A stretch of DNA of 64,000 nucleotides from Tubiluchus corallicola (GCA_030141605.1 JAQGDQ010000058.1:224852-288851); one strand, 5' to 3'; numbered from the stretch's first letter, positions 26,404 to 40,436 are shown. The notes: a model not told the origin generated them from the letters alone. Made by a program: numbers and translations.

Positions 26404-29400
26404 CCTTTCATTATAATGACTCATGTCAACTTCAGCAACTATCAACCTATAATTAACAAGATGTCAAAATTACTCCATAAATCAACAGAAAGTTGACAAG
26501 GTTGCTTACAGTGATCAAACAAGGATGATATGCCCTTTATAATTAGAGGCCACTAAACAAATCCAGCAGGCTAGTTCCAGTGGATGTGACCTTGACATGC
26601 AGGCAAGTAAACAAAGGTGTTCCCAACTACTTTAACAAAGAGAACGCTCTGTGACAAAACAGAAGGAATTGGGATGTGAAACAGTTACATTCTAGAAACC
26701 CGTGATTTTCAAATAGCATGATGAGTTTACATGTGAAAAAGCCAGCTAGTTTTGTTATTTCAATCTTTCTTGTGGTAAGTATGGTAAGAATATTACATGA
26801 CCGTGTAAATGTATGTTGTTGATTTTTCTGCTTCAAGAAACGGTAGTCAAAGTTAATTTCTAAGAAAAGGTTGAGCTATTTAAATCAAACAAAATTTTGC
26901 CATGCCATAATTAGCTAGGATAAACAGAACAAAAACAACTAAATCAAAACAAAAATGTCAGATCTATAACAGGGAAAAGTTTGGATTCAATTTAAGTTCG
27001 CATTTGAGTAGTTGATATATATTACAATTTAATTTGAATTTTTTTAATATTTTCATGTTGTACTAGTAACAGCTTAAGCACTTGTTATGTTGAAAAATTA
27101 ACGACTGATGGATCATTTTATTGGATTCCAAAACAGGATTACGTAACATTTATTTGTTTTTACTGCTGTATCATTGTAACATCATTTGAATACTTATAAC
27201 TTAAACCTTTGTACACATGCTCATCACGAACCTTTGCAGGAATGATCAGCCTTGGATTTACATTCAATATTAAAAATTTTATTGCGGTTAAATTAAAAGA
27301 CGAGAGAAATTATTTATGGTCTGGCAAACATCAAAACTTCAATGCAAGGCATGCATGAAAAATGATGTTACACATGAAAACAAGAAAGGAAAAGACAGTA
27401 ATCAACTAAGTGTGAAATTTAATTAATTTGTTAATTTGTCCAGCTTGCAAGTTATGAAATTTATCAACCCACAAACTACATATCCTCTAGCAAACAATAG
27501 CTAGTAGTTGGATATGGTAGTTGATTCAGGTATTTCCAAACTTATAAAATTAGTAATTTGAATTTGATGACTCAATTTTTTACGTCAAAGTTACTAACAC
27601 GAATATATTTATACTCCAAACTTTCACAGCACACGTCAACGAACAAGTCGCTCGTAAACAATAAATGCATTATATGCAGCTTCAAACTGGTACATGGCAA
27701 TCTAGCACAGACACAACGAGATTACAATCCTACTATAATTTGTCCATACAACAAGTTTTAATTCACAAAAAAACCATGTCCAACACGAGTTACACAAACT
27801 TACCGATAAACGTCACAAAAGTAAATAATTCTAAACTCGGTATGTTTCGCATCAGCAGAATACAAGGTCAAAACTTCCATGCCTCTGGCACCGTAGCTTT
27901 TACCTGTCTGGTTAGTTTTAATAACTAGGCACCAGCTGCAATTAAACTATTGGACATGGTAGTCGATTCTGAATCAAACAGTTCGAAATACCCTGGTGGT
28001 CCAACAGTTATTATTCTTATTATTATTACTAAGTTGATTCAATTTAACAATAAATGGGAAATTTTTACTATCAGTATAATAACACTTGGCTTTCATTTAA
28101 TAGAGAAGTTACTGATCACAATAACTGATTTCTAAACAAAAGCTCTTTCTTTAGAGCAGAGTCTATGGTTTTTCACAGGCCCATGCCAATTATTAAAGTT
28201 TTCAACAGATGAATTTCAAACCGAACTGCCATTAAGTTTAGCTTGTGTAATTACTTCAAGTATTAAACAAAACTGGAGTTCAATGACAATGAAAGGTGAT
28301 TAAGCAACTCACTAATGTTTAATAAGTAACAAGCTGTGACAAGTGTAAGGAAAGTGTTCTTGTGTTTACTAACGTACGTAAACAATTAAACATGGAGGAT
28401 GAAATGTCATGGAGGATGAAATGTCAATGATTATCATGCAATATTAATTGCTTCTGACTAGCAACTAAACTATTACTTTACCAAATTGTGTCTATAAAAT
28501 ATAAATTATAAACTAATCCCAACAGCATTAAAAATGCTTGGAACTTGACCTTTGATCTTTTAAGTTCACTACAAGCAAAAACTGTAAGATTAATTTCAAA
28601 TCCTTGAATCACAAGTTAATAAACCCACAAAATTTGACAAGTACCATTAATCAGACTTAAATTGACAATCAAATTTATAGCAGTCCTATTACACGATTGG
28701 TAAACAAAGTAATGAATACCCGTCCCACCCATTTCTTGTAATTCTGAGTAATTTCACACCGTCAGGTCCTGAGCTAACGATCAGAGGGAAAAACTGTAAA
28801 AGCATATAGTTGTTCATTAATATTGTATAATAAAATGACCTTGAAAATGAGTTCAAACACTGATAATGCCCGGCAAGATGATTACAGTATCATTACGCAC
28901 CTGTTTGTTTATAAGCGGAGCAGTAAAATATCAGTTTTTGCCCATCAATAGCCGAATTAAATGTTAAAGCGAGCAAAGCAGGCCAAGGGTGTTGTACAAA
29001 CATTCAGAAAAATATTTGAAAAGATTAGCCAACTTATAGGTATAATCCAATTTGCTTTGTTCAGCTGACTGCTTTCTCTACTATTTCATGAAACACCAAA
29101 CAGAAATAATGAATATGACTTTGAATGTTTAACTTTAGACTCTAATAAAACCAACGTCTATTTGCAAATTGTAAAAGTAGCATTAGCATAGAATTTTAGA
29201 ACTTACTGATACTGAAAATAAATAGTGTTTTGTTACATAATTTATGTATTTTACACAACCTCTTTACACAAAATATTGCATGCGTCCTAAAATCACATTA
29301 GTCACAGCAAACAAGTTGTTCTAAATTTCATTTTGTAAATAAACTTGGGGCATTACAACAATCAATTTACACAATACTGCACAATCAAAATTAAATCCTA

Positions 29401-29651
29401 GCAATATTAAATTCGGTGATAAACATAACTGCGCACACAGTTTTAAATATGTTTACAATTATAAATATGGGCCCCTCTAGTCCACATTATGTAACAAAGA
29501 CACATAACAGTGATAAGGATGCTTACATCAGTCATTAAATCATTCTAACCTGTTCGTAGTCTGGCACATCACACACTATATCACTGCAGTATGTATTTAT
29601 TTTTATGAATTATGCAAAAAAAATAAAGTTTAGCAATATTTTATATTTACA

Positions 29652-30236
29652 GTTGGCAATTCAATTAAAGTATGTGGAAAGTGCAGCTGAGAGCTATTCC
29701 ATCATCTCGGGTCCATATGCCTATGTTGGGCTAGTAAATCCAGGATTATACCGACACTTGGTCAGACGAGGGCCACTCAGTTATCCACGATCAACAAACG
29801 GAAGGTATTACTGCAAACAAAAGGTCCACAAGTAACAACAATTACTGCAGGGATTGTCAGTTCTCTGATCCATGCCTTAAAAGGAAATGCCAATGGAGCT
29901 AAATGATAAATAAGAACACATATAGGCAGCAAACAGTCTCACCAGAGGGAGCAGAGTAGATTTGAGAAGTCGCTTTAAATAATAAAATTATGAAATGTGT
30001 AGTCGGGTAAGTACCTCAGGCATGTGTATGCAAGTCTGTGATAATAAAACTTCAGCTCAAATTAAAAAAATTAGTTCCAGGTGAAAGTTTACTCTCAGCC
30101 CGATTCATTTCTGTTAATGCAGAAGAAGTTTCGAGCTCCACATTTGGCATGGAGTATGATGGCAGTCATCATATGGAACACAATAAGTGTCAACAGTATA
30201 AAGAAGGATCTTCAGATCTCGAGTGCTAGTGTTAAA
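29652..30236 (+). other. Coding-like but unrecognised segment
   Basis: Two neighbouring blocks look somewhat exon-like on the plus strand. At 29652 a TTTACAG acceptor opens a frame of about 50 codons (containing YVESAAESYSIIS and LYRHLVRRGPLSYP) up to a possible donor at AAG|GTATTA near 29804. At about 30082, after TTCCAG, a 51-codon frame (containing KKFRAPHLAWSMM) runs to a stop near 30234. The two do not join in phase at these sites, and other frames of the second block are also open. It may be a pair of exons with different junctions, a noncoding RNA or an old mobile element. Confidence 0.15.
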
Positions 30237-33200
30237 ATCTAGGAGGCACTAACCTACAGTGTTTCATATCTTCCGAGAAGAGGACTTTCCGTACTTTCAA
30301 AGATAATACATGTCGTCAGGAACAATGTTACTATAAGACTGTTGCCATCTGCCAGAGCTGATATTGACTTAATTGCAACTAGTGTAACTTTAAACATGAA
30401 AATATATTTATTCACCGTGCAAACACAGTCAATTGTTATCAATATGTAATTACAGTCATTAAGAGACCAAGAAACTGCAAACTTAAACTAGCTTTTGCTT
30501 TTCAGGTATTTGGGCTACAATGAAGCAGAGTACTCACCTAGCTATTCCTACTTCTTTTAGAGAAACGTCGTGAATTGTAATGAATTACGTTATAATGATC
30601 AACCATGCAAATGTAGTTCAATGAAAGCATAATAAGCATTCTGTTTTTGTAACCTAAAAACGAGCCCACTCAAAAAAAATAAAATAATTTTGTGTTTAAT
30701 TTCAACATAAGTTTTATAAAGCATTTATACAAATATAGGTCGACTGAATTTGTAAACTCCTTGTGTGGTGTAACTGGTGGTACTTAATTATTTTTCTAGA
30801 AACAGTGCATAATAAAAGATAAATGCTGAAAGTCTTAAGTCCAACTAATAAGCCTTATGAAACTTTATGAACTTTACAGCATATGCTATATTTTCACATT
30901 TCTTGTCTGTAAATGCAAAATTTCACAAATAATAGTTGCATGTTTAATTCATTGCTTTTAAGCTAAGACTTACTTAGAACTCCATCAGTTTTCAGATTTC
31001 AATTTGTAAAGCAAGTATTACCTAAATTCCTAAAATGTTGTTAATAGTTTTTGAGTAAGCTAATCTCATTGCAAGTTAAACTGCTTTGCGTAATTTTTAA
31101 AACTGTGAGCCAGTACTTCTATAAGTGGGCCTTATAGGAGTAAACACAACCAAGTTTTTGAAATCACTTATGTTTTGCTGTCTGCAGTTGGATGTTTAGA
31201 ACTTTCAGAAAACAGCTAACAGACCAAAACTATTATTTTTTGTGTTTTCATTCATGTGCGTTGACTTTGCAGGCTGCTATTTTTTTTCAAGTCACTACTG
31301 CAAAGCTACAGTTACAACGTAAACTTTCATTATAATTTTGAATCACTTCTTTCCTTCTTGCCCTTAAGACTTAGATACTAAAGCAGACACTGTCTGTTGA
31401 CAAACAAGCTAGCATTGCTTATTCATTACGCGGGAAAGTTCAATGCAAAAACAGACAGTTTCGGTGTAAAACGAGCAATTTGCTGGATCTCCAAACTAAA
31501 CTAACTGTTTTTTACATTGAACTAAACAAATAATTAACAAAACAAAGACATAGGCATGTAACTCGACCAGAAAAGTAACCTAATTAGGTCTCTCTGGAAA
31601 TAAAACTTCACTTATGATTCTAGAAAACAGGTTGCTAGTCAAAAAAACGTACGTACATCACACATACATTCTACTTCAACACATAGATGATGGCAACACG
31701 CGGTTACACTGTGCAGTAAACACTGGAAGGAAGCTTAATTATCTGAGCACCAGTCGCAAGCTGCAAAAGAGAACATGGAAAACACAACAAGCATTCATAG
31801 CAGCTCAGCTTGTACTCGTAGCTAAATATAGCCCAGATTCTTGAAGCCAGTATTGAACAGAATCAAAATCTATTTTAATACAACGCAACTTGAACGAATA
31901 TCATTTCTTCTGCAACCAAGAGGCATTCAAAATGTTGAATTAATAAGGAATGCACCCTTAATTATTAAGTATACATATTGATACAAGTAAAAAACACACC
32001 TCCTTGTGATCACAATAGGCATTAATTCTATCCTAACATCTCAGTAACTGTTTCTCAAGCTAGTGCTTTAACGATTACGGCACTTTCCAGCATTAACGAT
32101 AATGCAATATTGTTAACTACAACAAAAGCAAAAATGAGAAAAACGAATCTATACTGTTTGAGAAAAGCAAAGTACTTTTAACTGAAGTAAAAAACCCAAA
32201 GATTTTAAAACATAGAATATAAAAGTTTGCTTCTTCACTATATTTTGAAACAAAAGCATATTTACAATGTTTTTTAATCACAAATGAACCAACGTGAGAA
32301 AGTCTCAGTTACAGACAGCTGCTGATTTACTTTTGACACAAATAAGAAACTTTGCAAGCAAGATTATCGAAAAAAACTTGCACTTACTGGAGGGCTAAAT
32401 CCAATTCTCACTGCCAATCACCTCAAAACTAAAACATCTATATTTACTACTGCTAATGTGAAGAACTGGCATACCTACCAATTAGCATTTTCCATTTAGT
32501 TACTCATGCATTACAATTTCTCATTCTTCACAAAATCATAATGAGAGTTGCTCTCAATGGAAGAGTAACTAGCAAACATAGTGCAGTGGGCGTGTGACAC
32601 ATGTGCAGGTCATTTACCTAGGTAGAAGGTGAGGTAAAGAACTTGACTGCCTTACCTAATGACCTTATTTTGTCAAGAAACACAGCAGTGCATACTAAAA
32701 AACAAAACAGAACCTGAAAACACTTAATTGTTTAGTAAATGCAACATCTTTTGACATTAATGATTATCTATAGACTGGACATGCAAATTAAAACACACAA
32801 TTTATTATTTTATTACAACAGTAACTGTTTTTTCCTAAAGAGAAGTTTCGACAAACCTTTTCACTCTCACAGCAATTATTTACTAACATGAAAATTAAAT
32901 TTAAAACTGAATTTCTCATTGTGTTGCCTGTCAAACTGTAAATTAGCAATGTCTCTTGAATTATCATATTAACAAATGATTTAACTATACATGCACATCA
33001 TCTGCCTTTCAGATAAAACTCACTACAGTTAACTCTACTAAACTAAAAATGGCTAAATTTATAAAACTCCATAACATAATGTAATGCAAATAAAATAATA
33101 GGCCTACTGTACAAATTCATAACACTCTCTAATGCATGTTATTTTATGAATAGTACGGAAAAACACACACTTTTATAACATTGTTGTTGATGGACATGTT

Positions 33201-35764
33201 TCAGAGTTTCATTTTTGGATTGACGAATTTTAGGTACCAAATTTTTTAAAGACAATGAAATTTGAAAAATACCAACAGTTTCCTTTAACGATAACTGAAT
33301 AGAAAAACAATGACTTTGTCTTCAACTATTCGACAAAATTTTGTTAAGCTTTCACATAAAAATATTCTCGCCCTCATAAGTATCACTTATCAGTGGAAAA
33401 CAAATTTTTTTCTTATTTATACTAAACTCAGAACTGCATTTCCTGCTCTGGCAAATCATGACAATCATCAACAAATAATGTTGATACAAATCATTAACGA
33501 AAGTGAAAAGCTTAAATTGTTGAAGACACGGTAAAGAACAAGCAAATGTAGTGCACTCAAACATACAAAAGCAGATAATGAAAGCGAGTCCGACAAGCAA
33601 AACATTACCATTAACAGTCAGGTGTTTACAGTTGGGATAAATTTATCTGTACACTGGTGTGAACAATATTAATACATGATGTACAGTAATAAAAAATTTA
33701 AGTTCTGAAGAGAATTTATCAGCAAATTAGCAAATAATGATTAACAAGTATATATGTGGTACATCTGCAAAAAAGACAAAGTACTAATAACGTTCATCTG
33801 CAAACAAAAAATTTGCGGAGTTAAAATCATAATGTGGGTACCTGCTACATTAAAAATAGTCAAGAATTAGGCGCTAAAAACTATGGCAGTATAAGACAAC
33901 GAATAAGCCTACTAGACCTACTATATATTAATTTATGTTTATAAAGTAATTAAAATTATATAATCAAACTCTTATAATAGCACAGCTAAACAGTAAAACT
34001 TCGGGCATGTCTAACCACATTCAGCAACACTTCAGAAATATGTCCACAGACAACATTTGATCTTTCAAAAGAGAAGATCTTGTCTAAATCTACTCGTTGG
34101 AATTTCTAATAATTCTTTCAAATGAATCAGCTGCTGTGTGCTATTCAGTTCTTTTCAGCTCCCATCCACGGTTTCAATTTCAAGAATTTAAAACACTTGG
34201 CTTGGCTTAAAAACTTTCTCTTTTAATTATTGCAAGGTATTATGTTGTGCCGCATAACAATGTATAACTCAAGATTTAACTGGAAATTTAACTGATTATT
34301 TAACTTCAACAAAAATGGTTTTTCTTCCAAAAAGAGTGAATATACAACAAAAATGTAGCCTTCGTTTCCGGACACCCAAAACAGCCTCCGATCAAGAACC
34401 AACACCATCAACGACCATCACAGACATTACACACGGCATACTAAATTCTAGACCTGTAACAACACATCAATGATGTCTTTTATTATGATATGCATGTCAC
34501 CAAAGTGCACCCGAATAGTGGTAATCTGTGCCAATGATATTTAGCAAATTAGCGTGCGCCTGACCATATGCTGAGAAAAACAATGTGAAATAATCAAGCT
34601 GCAACTGTAGAGTGCACTATAGATATGTAACAATTAGTGAAGTGAGCAGTAGCTGATTTAACACAAGCACTGCTAGCAACAAAAGAGGTCGAAAATGGAA
34701 GGTACTTAATCTGTAGTAAGCTAATTACGTTGTTTGCATACAAACTTGTGAAACTGCATGCGGGAACCAGAAAATGCACAAGCAACTTTTAAACCTAAAA
34801 TACTGATGTAGTTTGCATTTTTGCTGTGCTTTAGCTTGCAATGCAAACAATAGCTTACACATAACACAAGTAATAAATAAAAATAAGTTTGTCGAGTTAC
34901 TTTAGCATTTAGCAATCCAAAACTGTTGATTGATAAAATATGTTTAGCGTGTATTATCAACAGCTATATCTAGTTTTATATAAAACCTGCAAACATTAAC
35001 TCAGGTGAATAGTGATACACATCGTATTGTGACATAGGTGTATCGTTACAGCACTACTAAATTCAGGCACAACTGCACAAGTTTTAGTTTAAGTGGTTCT
35101 AGGCCTTTGCACATACACCACTGTCATGACATCTGAAACTCTGATCCAACAATAATGGAAATTTGTGTCAACCACTAGAAAACTTTCGAAATTAATTTTT
35201 AAAACCATTTGACAGATTTTAATTGTATTGTTCCCCTACCTCATTTCTGCATTGTTCCAGCAAACATGCAAAAGTTTTTAGCTAAAATGAGTAACATATA
35301 CCAAAATTCTATCATTGAAAATGGCACAACACTCAACAATGAACTTGACTATGAATTTATCTAGCCGGGTCCTAATGTAGTCTATGAACTGGCCCATGTT
35401 TTCAAAAAGTGGTCACAGCTACACGTAATATTAAGTTGCGACATATCAACTTGTCAAGCCGCCGAATAAAACTTTATGTAAATTCGTCAAATGATGAAAT
35501 TACTTCAAACAATTATTAATGCAATAACATTTAAGGTTCAAGCTTAAAGTAAAAAATATCAGGTAACCGGGTACGTAGTTAATAATGACTCATTTGCCGA
35601 CTAAGCAAGTGCAGTTTATGTACGTTCAAACAAAACAACTAGGCTAAATACCGAATCCAGCAACAACGATGATTTTTTTAATTTTAAAATTATGCTCCGT
35701 CCTACCTCTGTTTAACTGCCGTTCCTATTTACAAAAACAATATCATCTTACAATTCCTCTGCAG

Positions 35765-35830
35765 AACCAATCAACCCAATAAACCTACATCAAAATCACA
35801 CCACACGCCCAGGTCTCGCGAAATCTGAGA
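35765..35830 (-). promoter_or_regulatory. Candidate promoter for tropomodulin
   Basis: Two CCAAT-type boxes (ACCAATCA, CCCAAT) at about 35766-35780 and a TCTCGCGA element at about 35814-35821 lie within 60 bases. Below it on the minus strand sits a possible donor (GAATT|GTAAGA near 35746) that could end an untranslated exon spliced to the acceptor at 24757. TCTCGCGA is half of a known palindromic core-promoter motif of animal housekeeping genes. The link to tropomodulin is inference. Confidence 0.25.
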
Positions 35831-36469
35831 TTACTCGAGAATCCGTAATTCCTTGCTGTGTCATAAAAGTATTGGAGGCCGTAATAAACGGTATATGTTC
35901 TAGATGACAGCCTACAAAGATAATGAACAGAGCCAGTGAGCAATTATTAAGTCTCAACTCGGAAGTTATGCTGAAAAGACCTTAACATAGCAGTGTCTAG
36001 TTTTTTGCTGAATTACCTTATCCAAAGTAATAACGGCCTAGAAATAAGAAATAGGTAACTATCTGTAAACAATGCTCTCTCAAAATTTAATGCCTTTTAC
36101 AACGGTCAACTGATGAAGCACTGATGGTTGCCGTTGAAAGATGATTTTATGGTTGAGCAACGCGATGCCCAAAGAAGTGCGATCTGATGTTGGTTCTAGC
36201 TAGTTGCACAGATAACTTAGACTCATGACTACGAAAAACTCTGTGAGGCCTGGAAAAAGTCTCTCTGTCAGAAGAGTATTTCCATTAATCATTTTGAAGC
36301 AGTTCACAAGATCTACAGTCTCACGTCTTTGCTTGAGAGTAGAGATAATCTACTGTGTTTATCTGTCTTGAGGGCAGAATTCTGCTTATCCAATGTTCAC
36401 AATAGATTTGGTTTTCGACGATGATGATGAAGTCTTACTGATTGGCCAGAGACCTGACTAGGTCATAAG

Positions 36470-36500
36470 CGTACGAGGCGGGGGTCGGGGGCGGTTGCCC
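36470..36500. promoter_or_regulatory. GC-box-like, G-rich patch
   Basis: A run with two GGCGGG/GGGGCGG GC-box-like words and a guanine-rich core (GAGGCGGGGGTCGGGGGCGG), followed by CCTACGTCAA, a CRE-like half site. It is conspicuous against an AT-rich background and could be a promoter element or a four-stranded G structure. Confidence 0.25.
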
Positions 36501-37359
36501 TCCTACGTCAAATGAATTGTACATTTTCGGGAAAAAGCTGATTTTTTTCAGGGCAAATAATGTTGCTTTAAAATTTCAAAATTCAAAAATTGCTTACGTA
36601 CTGCATTAGGCCTAGCTCTTTTCACTCGCTACAATTACAGTGCTTATTGTAACTTTTTAACTCTTTTTTGTATTTAAATAATTTAATAATTGTGAAGCTA
36701 TAATAGAGCCTGCTGTCGATTTTAGCATGCTCCTCAATGTACTGACAAAGTTATAGACATGGTTGCAAAAGGAAAATTTAAACATTATTTCTTGTCAATT
36801 TCTGAAACGTTAGGAAAAGTATATCTGAAAGTATTTGCATGTTTCTTCAGTGAAAATTTCAGTGGAAAACAAATACCGTTATTCGCAGTACTACCTGGGT
36901 GCCATAATAACGTTAGTTTCACGTGAGGTACATCTCGAGTTGGTTTCTTAATGGGAATTGGGTCATTAATCATTTCTTTTTATCCATTCGTTAAATTTTG
37001 ATTTCTGAATAATAATTAGTGAAAGTGATAACGATTAGCATATTTGTGTATAGCAATTAAAGCTGTCATTTTCTGACACTCTGTGCATGTTACCTTGAAT
37101 AAAAATACGTGTAAATACGAATAAACATAAACGTAATTATAGACCTGTAACTGTAAATATTTTGTTTTTAGACACCTTTGTCAGTCCATACCCTACATAA
37201 TTATGTAGCTCTTTTTGGCACTTATTTGGAAAGCACTCACTTTAGGAAAACTTAGAAAATTTTCAGGGAAAATTTCTTATACCCGCTTTGTGAAACTTCT
37301 TTCAGTAAGCCTATGTGTTAGGTCAGTTAGCGGATAGAATTAGTCTCTGCCAAAGAAAG

Positions 37360-37710
37360 AATTCGAGTGGAGTCGTATGCGACTTTCGAAGTGGAATCAG
37401 ATCGAATTTCGATATTTCGAATCCGAATCGAATTTGAATTCATTTTAAAGATTTTTGGATAAGTTTTTGAATCATCAATAAAAAGCGGTCACACAAAAAT
37501 CATACATGTTACTTGATTTTATTCTGCAGCAAAAACACTAATAATTAGCATGAAATTTTGTACAGTAATTGTTCTGGTTGCATGATGTTTCAACCGTTTT
37601 AATAATAAAGACGTGTGTAGTTGAAGTGATGAATTATTCGAATCTACAATTTTAGGTTCGCTCAATTATACGAATCTATAATTTTAGGTTCGAATCGAAT
37701 TCAAGACAAA
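37360..37710. repeat. Segment bounded by TCGAAT-rich ends
   Basis: Near 37395-37440 and again near 37630-37700 the words TTCGAAT, CCGAATCGAATT and GGTTCGAATCGAATTC recur, and the phrase ATTTTAGGTTCG occurs twice within the right end. Such TCGAA-rich ends resemble those of short non-autonomous DNA elements, but I cannot define target-site duplications. Confidence 0.3.
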
Positions 37711-38065
37711 CAATTTTTTGTTAGATGCCTGCTCCTACTAACTGACTATCCAGTGACTGTCATAATTAGTATATACGCAGTCATGCTCTAGCTTCTAGCT
37801 GACACTTTACGATAACAACGTAATGCTGCTTTTTCTTAATACAAACAATACAAGGAACAACTATACTGCAGTATGAAAGCTGAATTACTATAACAAACCA
37901 CACGAACAAGCATGCAATGGTCAGCACAACTTACTGCTATTGCTTTAATAAAAGCTGCGCATAACCACTACATCAAATTCAAACCCTGCAATCTAAATGT
38001 GATTTTGCACAGTGCCGGCACTCCCACAGAATCTTACTCCGGTGATTTTATAATGTTGTGAGTGT

Positions 38066-38115
38066 TATTATTTTGTTGTTGTTGTTATTGTTGTTGTTGT
38101 TATTGCCATCGTTGT
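38066..38115. repeat. GTT microsatellite
   Basis: Imperfect (TTG)n with ATT interruptions. Confidence 0.9.
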
Positions 38116-39140
38116 AGTCAACCAAGCGAAGTTTAAATATCTTCAGCACTATTAAATCAACTTAAATGACACTCGCAGTGGTTTTGGATTGTGTGCAAAA
38201 ACATAATAATATTTTATTTTGCCATATATAATTTTGGTGGGCAAATGATTTAATCATATGTCCACATATACTACAGTAGTTAATGCTATTTTCACTACTT
38301 TTGAAGATTTTGTGTAGAAAACAATTTAATTTTATTTGGAACTAAGGCTAATTTTGACAAAAATTTTGTGTAAAAATTTGGCACCAAATTTGGAGAGCTA
38401 CTTTAATTAAAAATTTGTCATTTTGTCGAAACGGTCGAAGTTATTCACTCGAAAATGCATGGTACTTTCTTTATGAGAGCACATCAAGACATTGCGACTT
38501 TCTAGGGCCTAGGCTAACAGTTTAGTCCGGCCCTATTCTGGACTTACGTACGTTTTATATGAAGCTCAGTGCACAAGTTCTTGCCGTGTGTTTGTAGCAC
38601 TGTTACCTGGTACCTACGTACTTGTTAATTACATGTATTTGCAAAGCTCTTATACCTAAGCAGCACGACCACGCAACTACCTGTGGTGCATCTTTTATGC
38701 AGTAATTGTACTTGTTCGTTATATGGCGCTTACCCATAACAGCTTTTGATGTATTTTAAAATACGCGCTTTACACGAATATGAAAGTAAACACATTTTTT
38801 AAAGAGAATTTTGACAATGAACCCCCCAAAGTCTGGTACACCTCAAATTTGGCACCCTAGGCTACATTCTAGCTAGCCTATAGGTAAATGTGTCCTTGCA
38901 TGAGATATATAAAAATACATTATATAAGTATGAGGTTAGTACCAGAGATGGGTGATCCAAGATGGAGTCACGTTATGCTTACTGGGCGACTTCTCAACTT
39001 CACAAACTCCGTGCAGGGACAGTTGACTCCTCAAATCCCCATTTGATTATCTCATTGATTATCTAATTAATTACACTGCGCGTTTTCGTCTAATTTAAAC
39101 GAAAAGTTTATTACCTTAGTGGGCTTTAGGACAAACTTTG

Positions 39141-39187
39141 CAGTAGCAGTGGTAGTAGTAGTAGTAGTAGTAGTTGTTGTTGTTGTA
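39141..39187. repeat. GTA/GTT microsatellite
   Basis: (GTA)n passing into (GTT)n. Confidence 0.95.
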
Positions 39188-40190
39188 GCTTTTTGTCACA
39201 TGTGACCATGTTATTACAGTAATCATTTCTACAATAGTCATATTCGAACTAAGTACGGAAATACAGACACAGTATTAACAACATAAAAATTAGTATTAAC
39301 ACCAAACAATTCAGCTGAAAATGCATAAAACATCATTTGCAAATTTAGCTAATACTTCATTTTCCATATTTAAAAAAATCATTCCAAGTATTTAAAGTGA
39401 TGTTATATTTGTTTCATATATAATCCGCTTTCTTGCACGCCAAAACAACGTGTTCTTGTATGCTTATACAGTCGCAGGTACACAATCTCAAATTTCTAGC
39501 TATCGGTAGTCCAGCCCGCCTTCCTGTCTCAACTTTTAAGTGATGAGACGAGAGCATCAAACGGCTGAATTTAATGCTTAACGAATTAGGCAATTTTGCA
39601 AAATAAATTGGGTGCTGAACCAACGCAGGATTCAGCTTTATAGAAGCATTGTATTTGTTAATAACCATAATTAGAGCAATTAGCAAAAACTTCCTTGAAA
39701 AAGAATGAACAGACATGCCACATTTCGGTATACTTCTGCAACAGATATTATCATATTTTTGTAACATAGTAGCTATTTAAGCACAAATAGCACAAATGCA
39801 AAAATAGAAGAACAAAGAATGGCAGCACTGACCTCTAGACTACAACCGTTGTTGCTGCAGTATTGTCTTTAGAGATAATTTAGCTTTATGTTTTTAAGTT
39901 TGTAAGCTTACGTTTTTGTTGTATATTCTGTGCTTAATTAACAAATATGTGACTTATAAAATGATAAACTAGCACCAAGGTAATGTTAGTCATTAAAACG
40001 CATAATCCAAAGCATGTGAAAGGCCAAATTTGTGAAAAATCTTAATTTTTACATTCACCTTTTAAATTAGATAAAAATTGTCTGGTTATTAAGAAATATA
40101 ACCAAATGCAATCGCTTCAGTATTTTTGTTTTGTGAAATGTCTAATTAATGATATGCAATTACTAAATACAAATTTCTTTTAATTATATT

Positions 40191-40353
40191 TAGGGGATAG
40201 CGCGAACGCAGTCCCCGCTACCACAAATTATACACCCGAGTTCCCTCGATTTGAGAGAATCGCAGGGGTCAACCCAACCGAAGTGCAATGGCAAGGTCTC
40301 GCCCCGGAGGATCCACCTTCTTGATCATGGAAACCTCTGTGCCAGGTAAGTAT
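40191..40353 (-). ncRNA. U1: U1 spliceosomal snRNA gene
   Basis: The minus strand from 40353 begins ATACTTACCTGGC, the U1 5' end that pairs with 5' splice sites, and the whole 163 bases align with animal U1. Stem-loop I has the U1-70K loop GATCAAGAAGG, which fits GAUCANGAAG. Stem-loop II has the U1A loop ATTGCAC. Stem III keeps pairing by different bases than vertebrates (CTCTC with GAGGG). The Sm site is TAATTTGTGG, and the final hairpin has GCG-TTCG-CGC and ends in TCCCCT. Conserved protein sites and compensating stem changes argue for a working gene and not a pseudogene. It defines donor recognition for the introns in this window, most of which are GTAAG-type. Transcription by RNA polymerase II from its own upstream elements is expected. 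Confidence 0.97.
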
Positions 40354-40374
40354 GCGCGAGAATAGCACGGCATG

Positions 40375-40384
40375 CCTTATAAGG
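40375..40384 (-). promoter_or_regulatory. TATA-like palindrome upstream of U1
   Basis: CCTTATAAGG lies 22-31 bases before the U1 start, where a TATA box would sit. It also matches the CArG-box pattern CC(A/T)6GG exactly. Polymerase II snRNA genes of vertebrates lack a TATA box here, so this is either a lineage feature or chance. The proximal sequence element should lie near 40400-40415, but I cannot define its consensus for this species. Confidence 0.35.
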
Positions 40385-40436
40385 AAATCAGTTCGCCAAC
40401 TGTTTGTGTCGTGTTAGGCTTCGAATGGCACAAGCG

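Larger units (their letters stand above)
24757..35700. other. Gene-poor stretch upstream of tropomodulin
   Basis: Eleven kilobases of AT-rich sequence. If the candidate promoter at 35.8 kb is right, this is the first intron of tropomodulin. I see one GA tract, one coding-like patch (29652-30236) and scattered chance frames, but no gene I recognise. Confidence 0.4.
36501..40190. other. Gene-free, repeat-bearing stretch
   Basis: No coding exon seen. Contains a TCGAAT-rich segment (37360-37710) and two trinucleotide microsatellites. The 117-codon minus frame at 39414-39767 has no motif or splice support and I do not call it. Confidence 0.4.

Noticed and set aside
26257..26445. Ser/Leu/Pro-rich minus-strand frame
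   Set aside because: Translation of a GA/GGGA tract.
31614..31844. Plus-strand frame containing DDGNTRLHCAVNTG, resembling an ankyrin repeat
   Set aside because: Only about 14 residues fit the ankyrin pattern, the rest does not continue the repeat, and no second repeat or convincing donor follows.
39414..39767. 117-codon minus-strand frame
   Set aside because: Longest of the gene-poor region, but composition is ordinary noncoding, with no motif and no splice partner.
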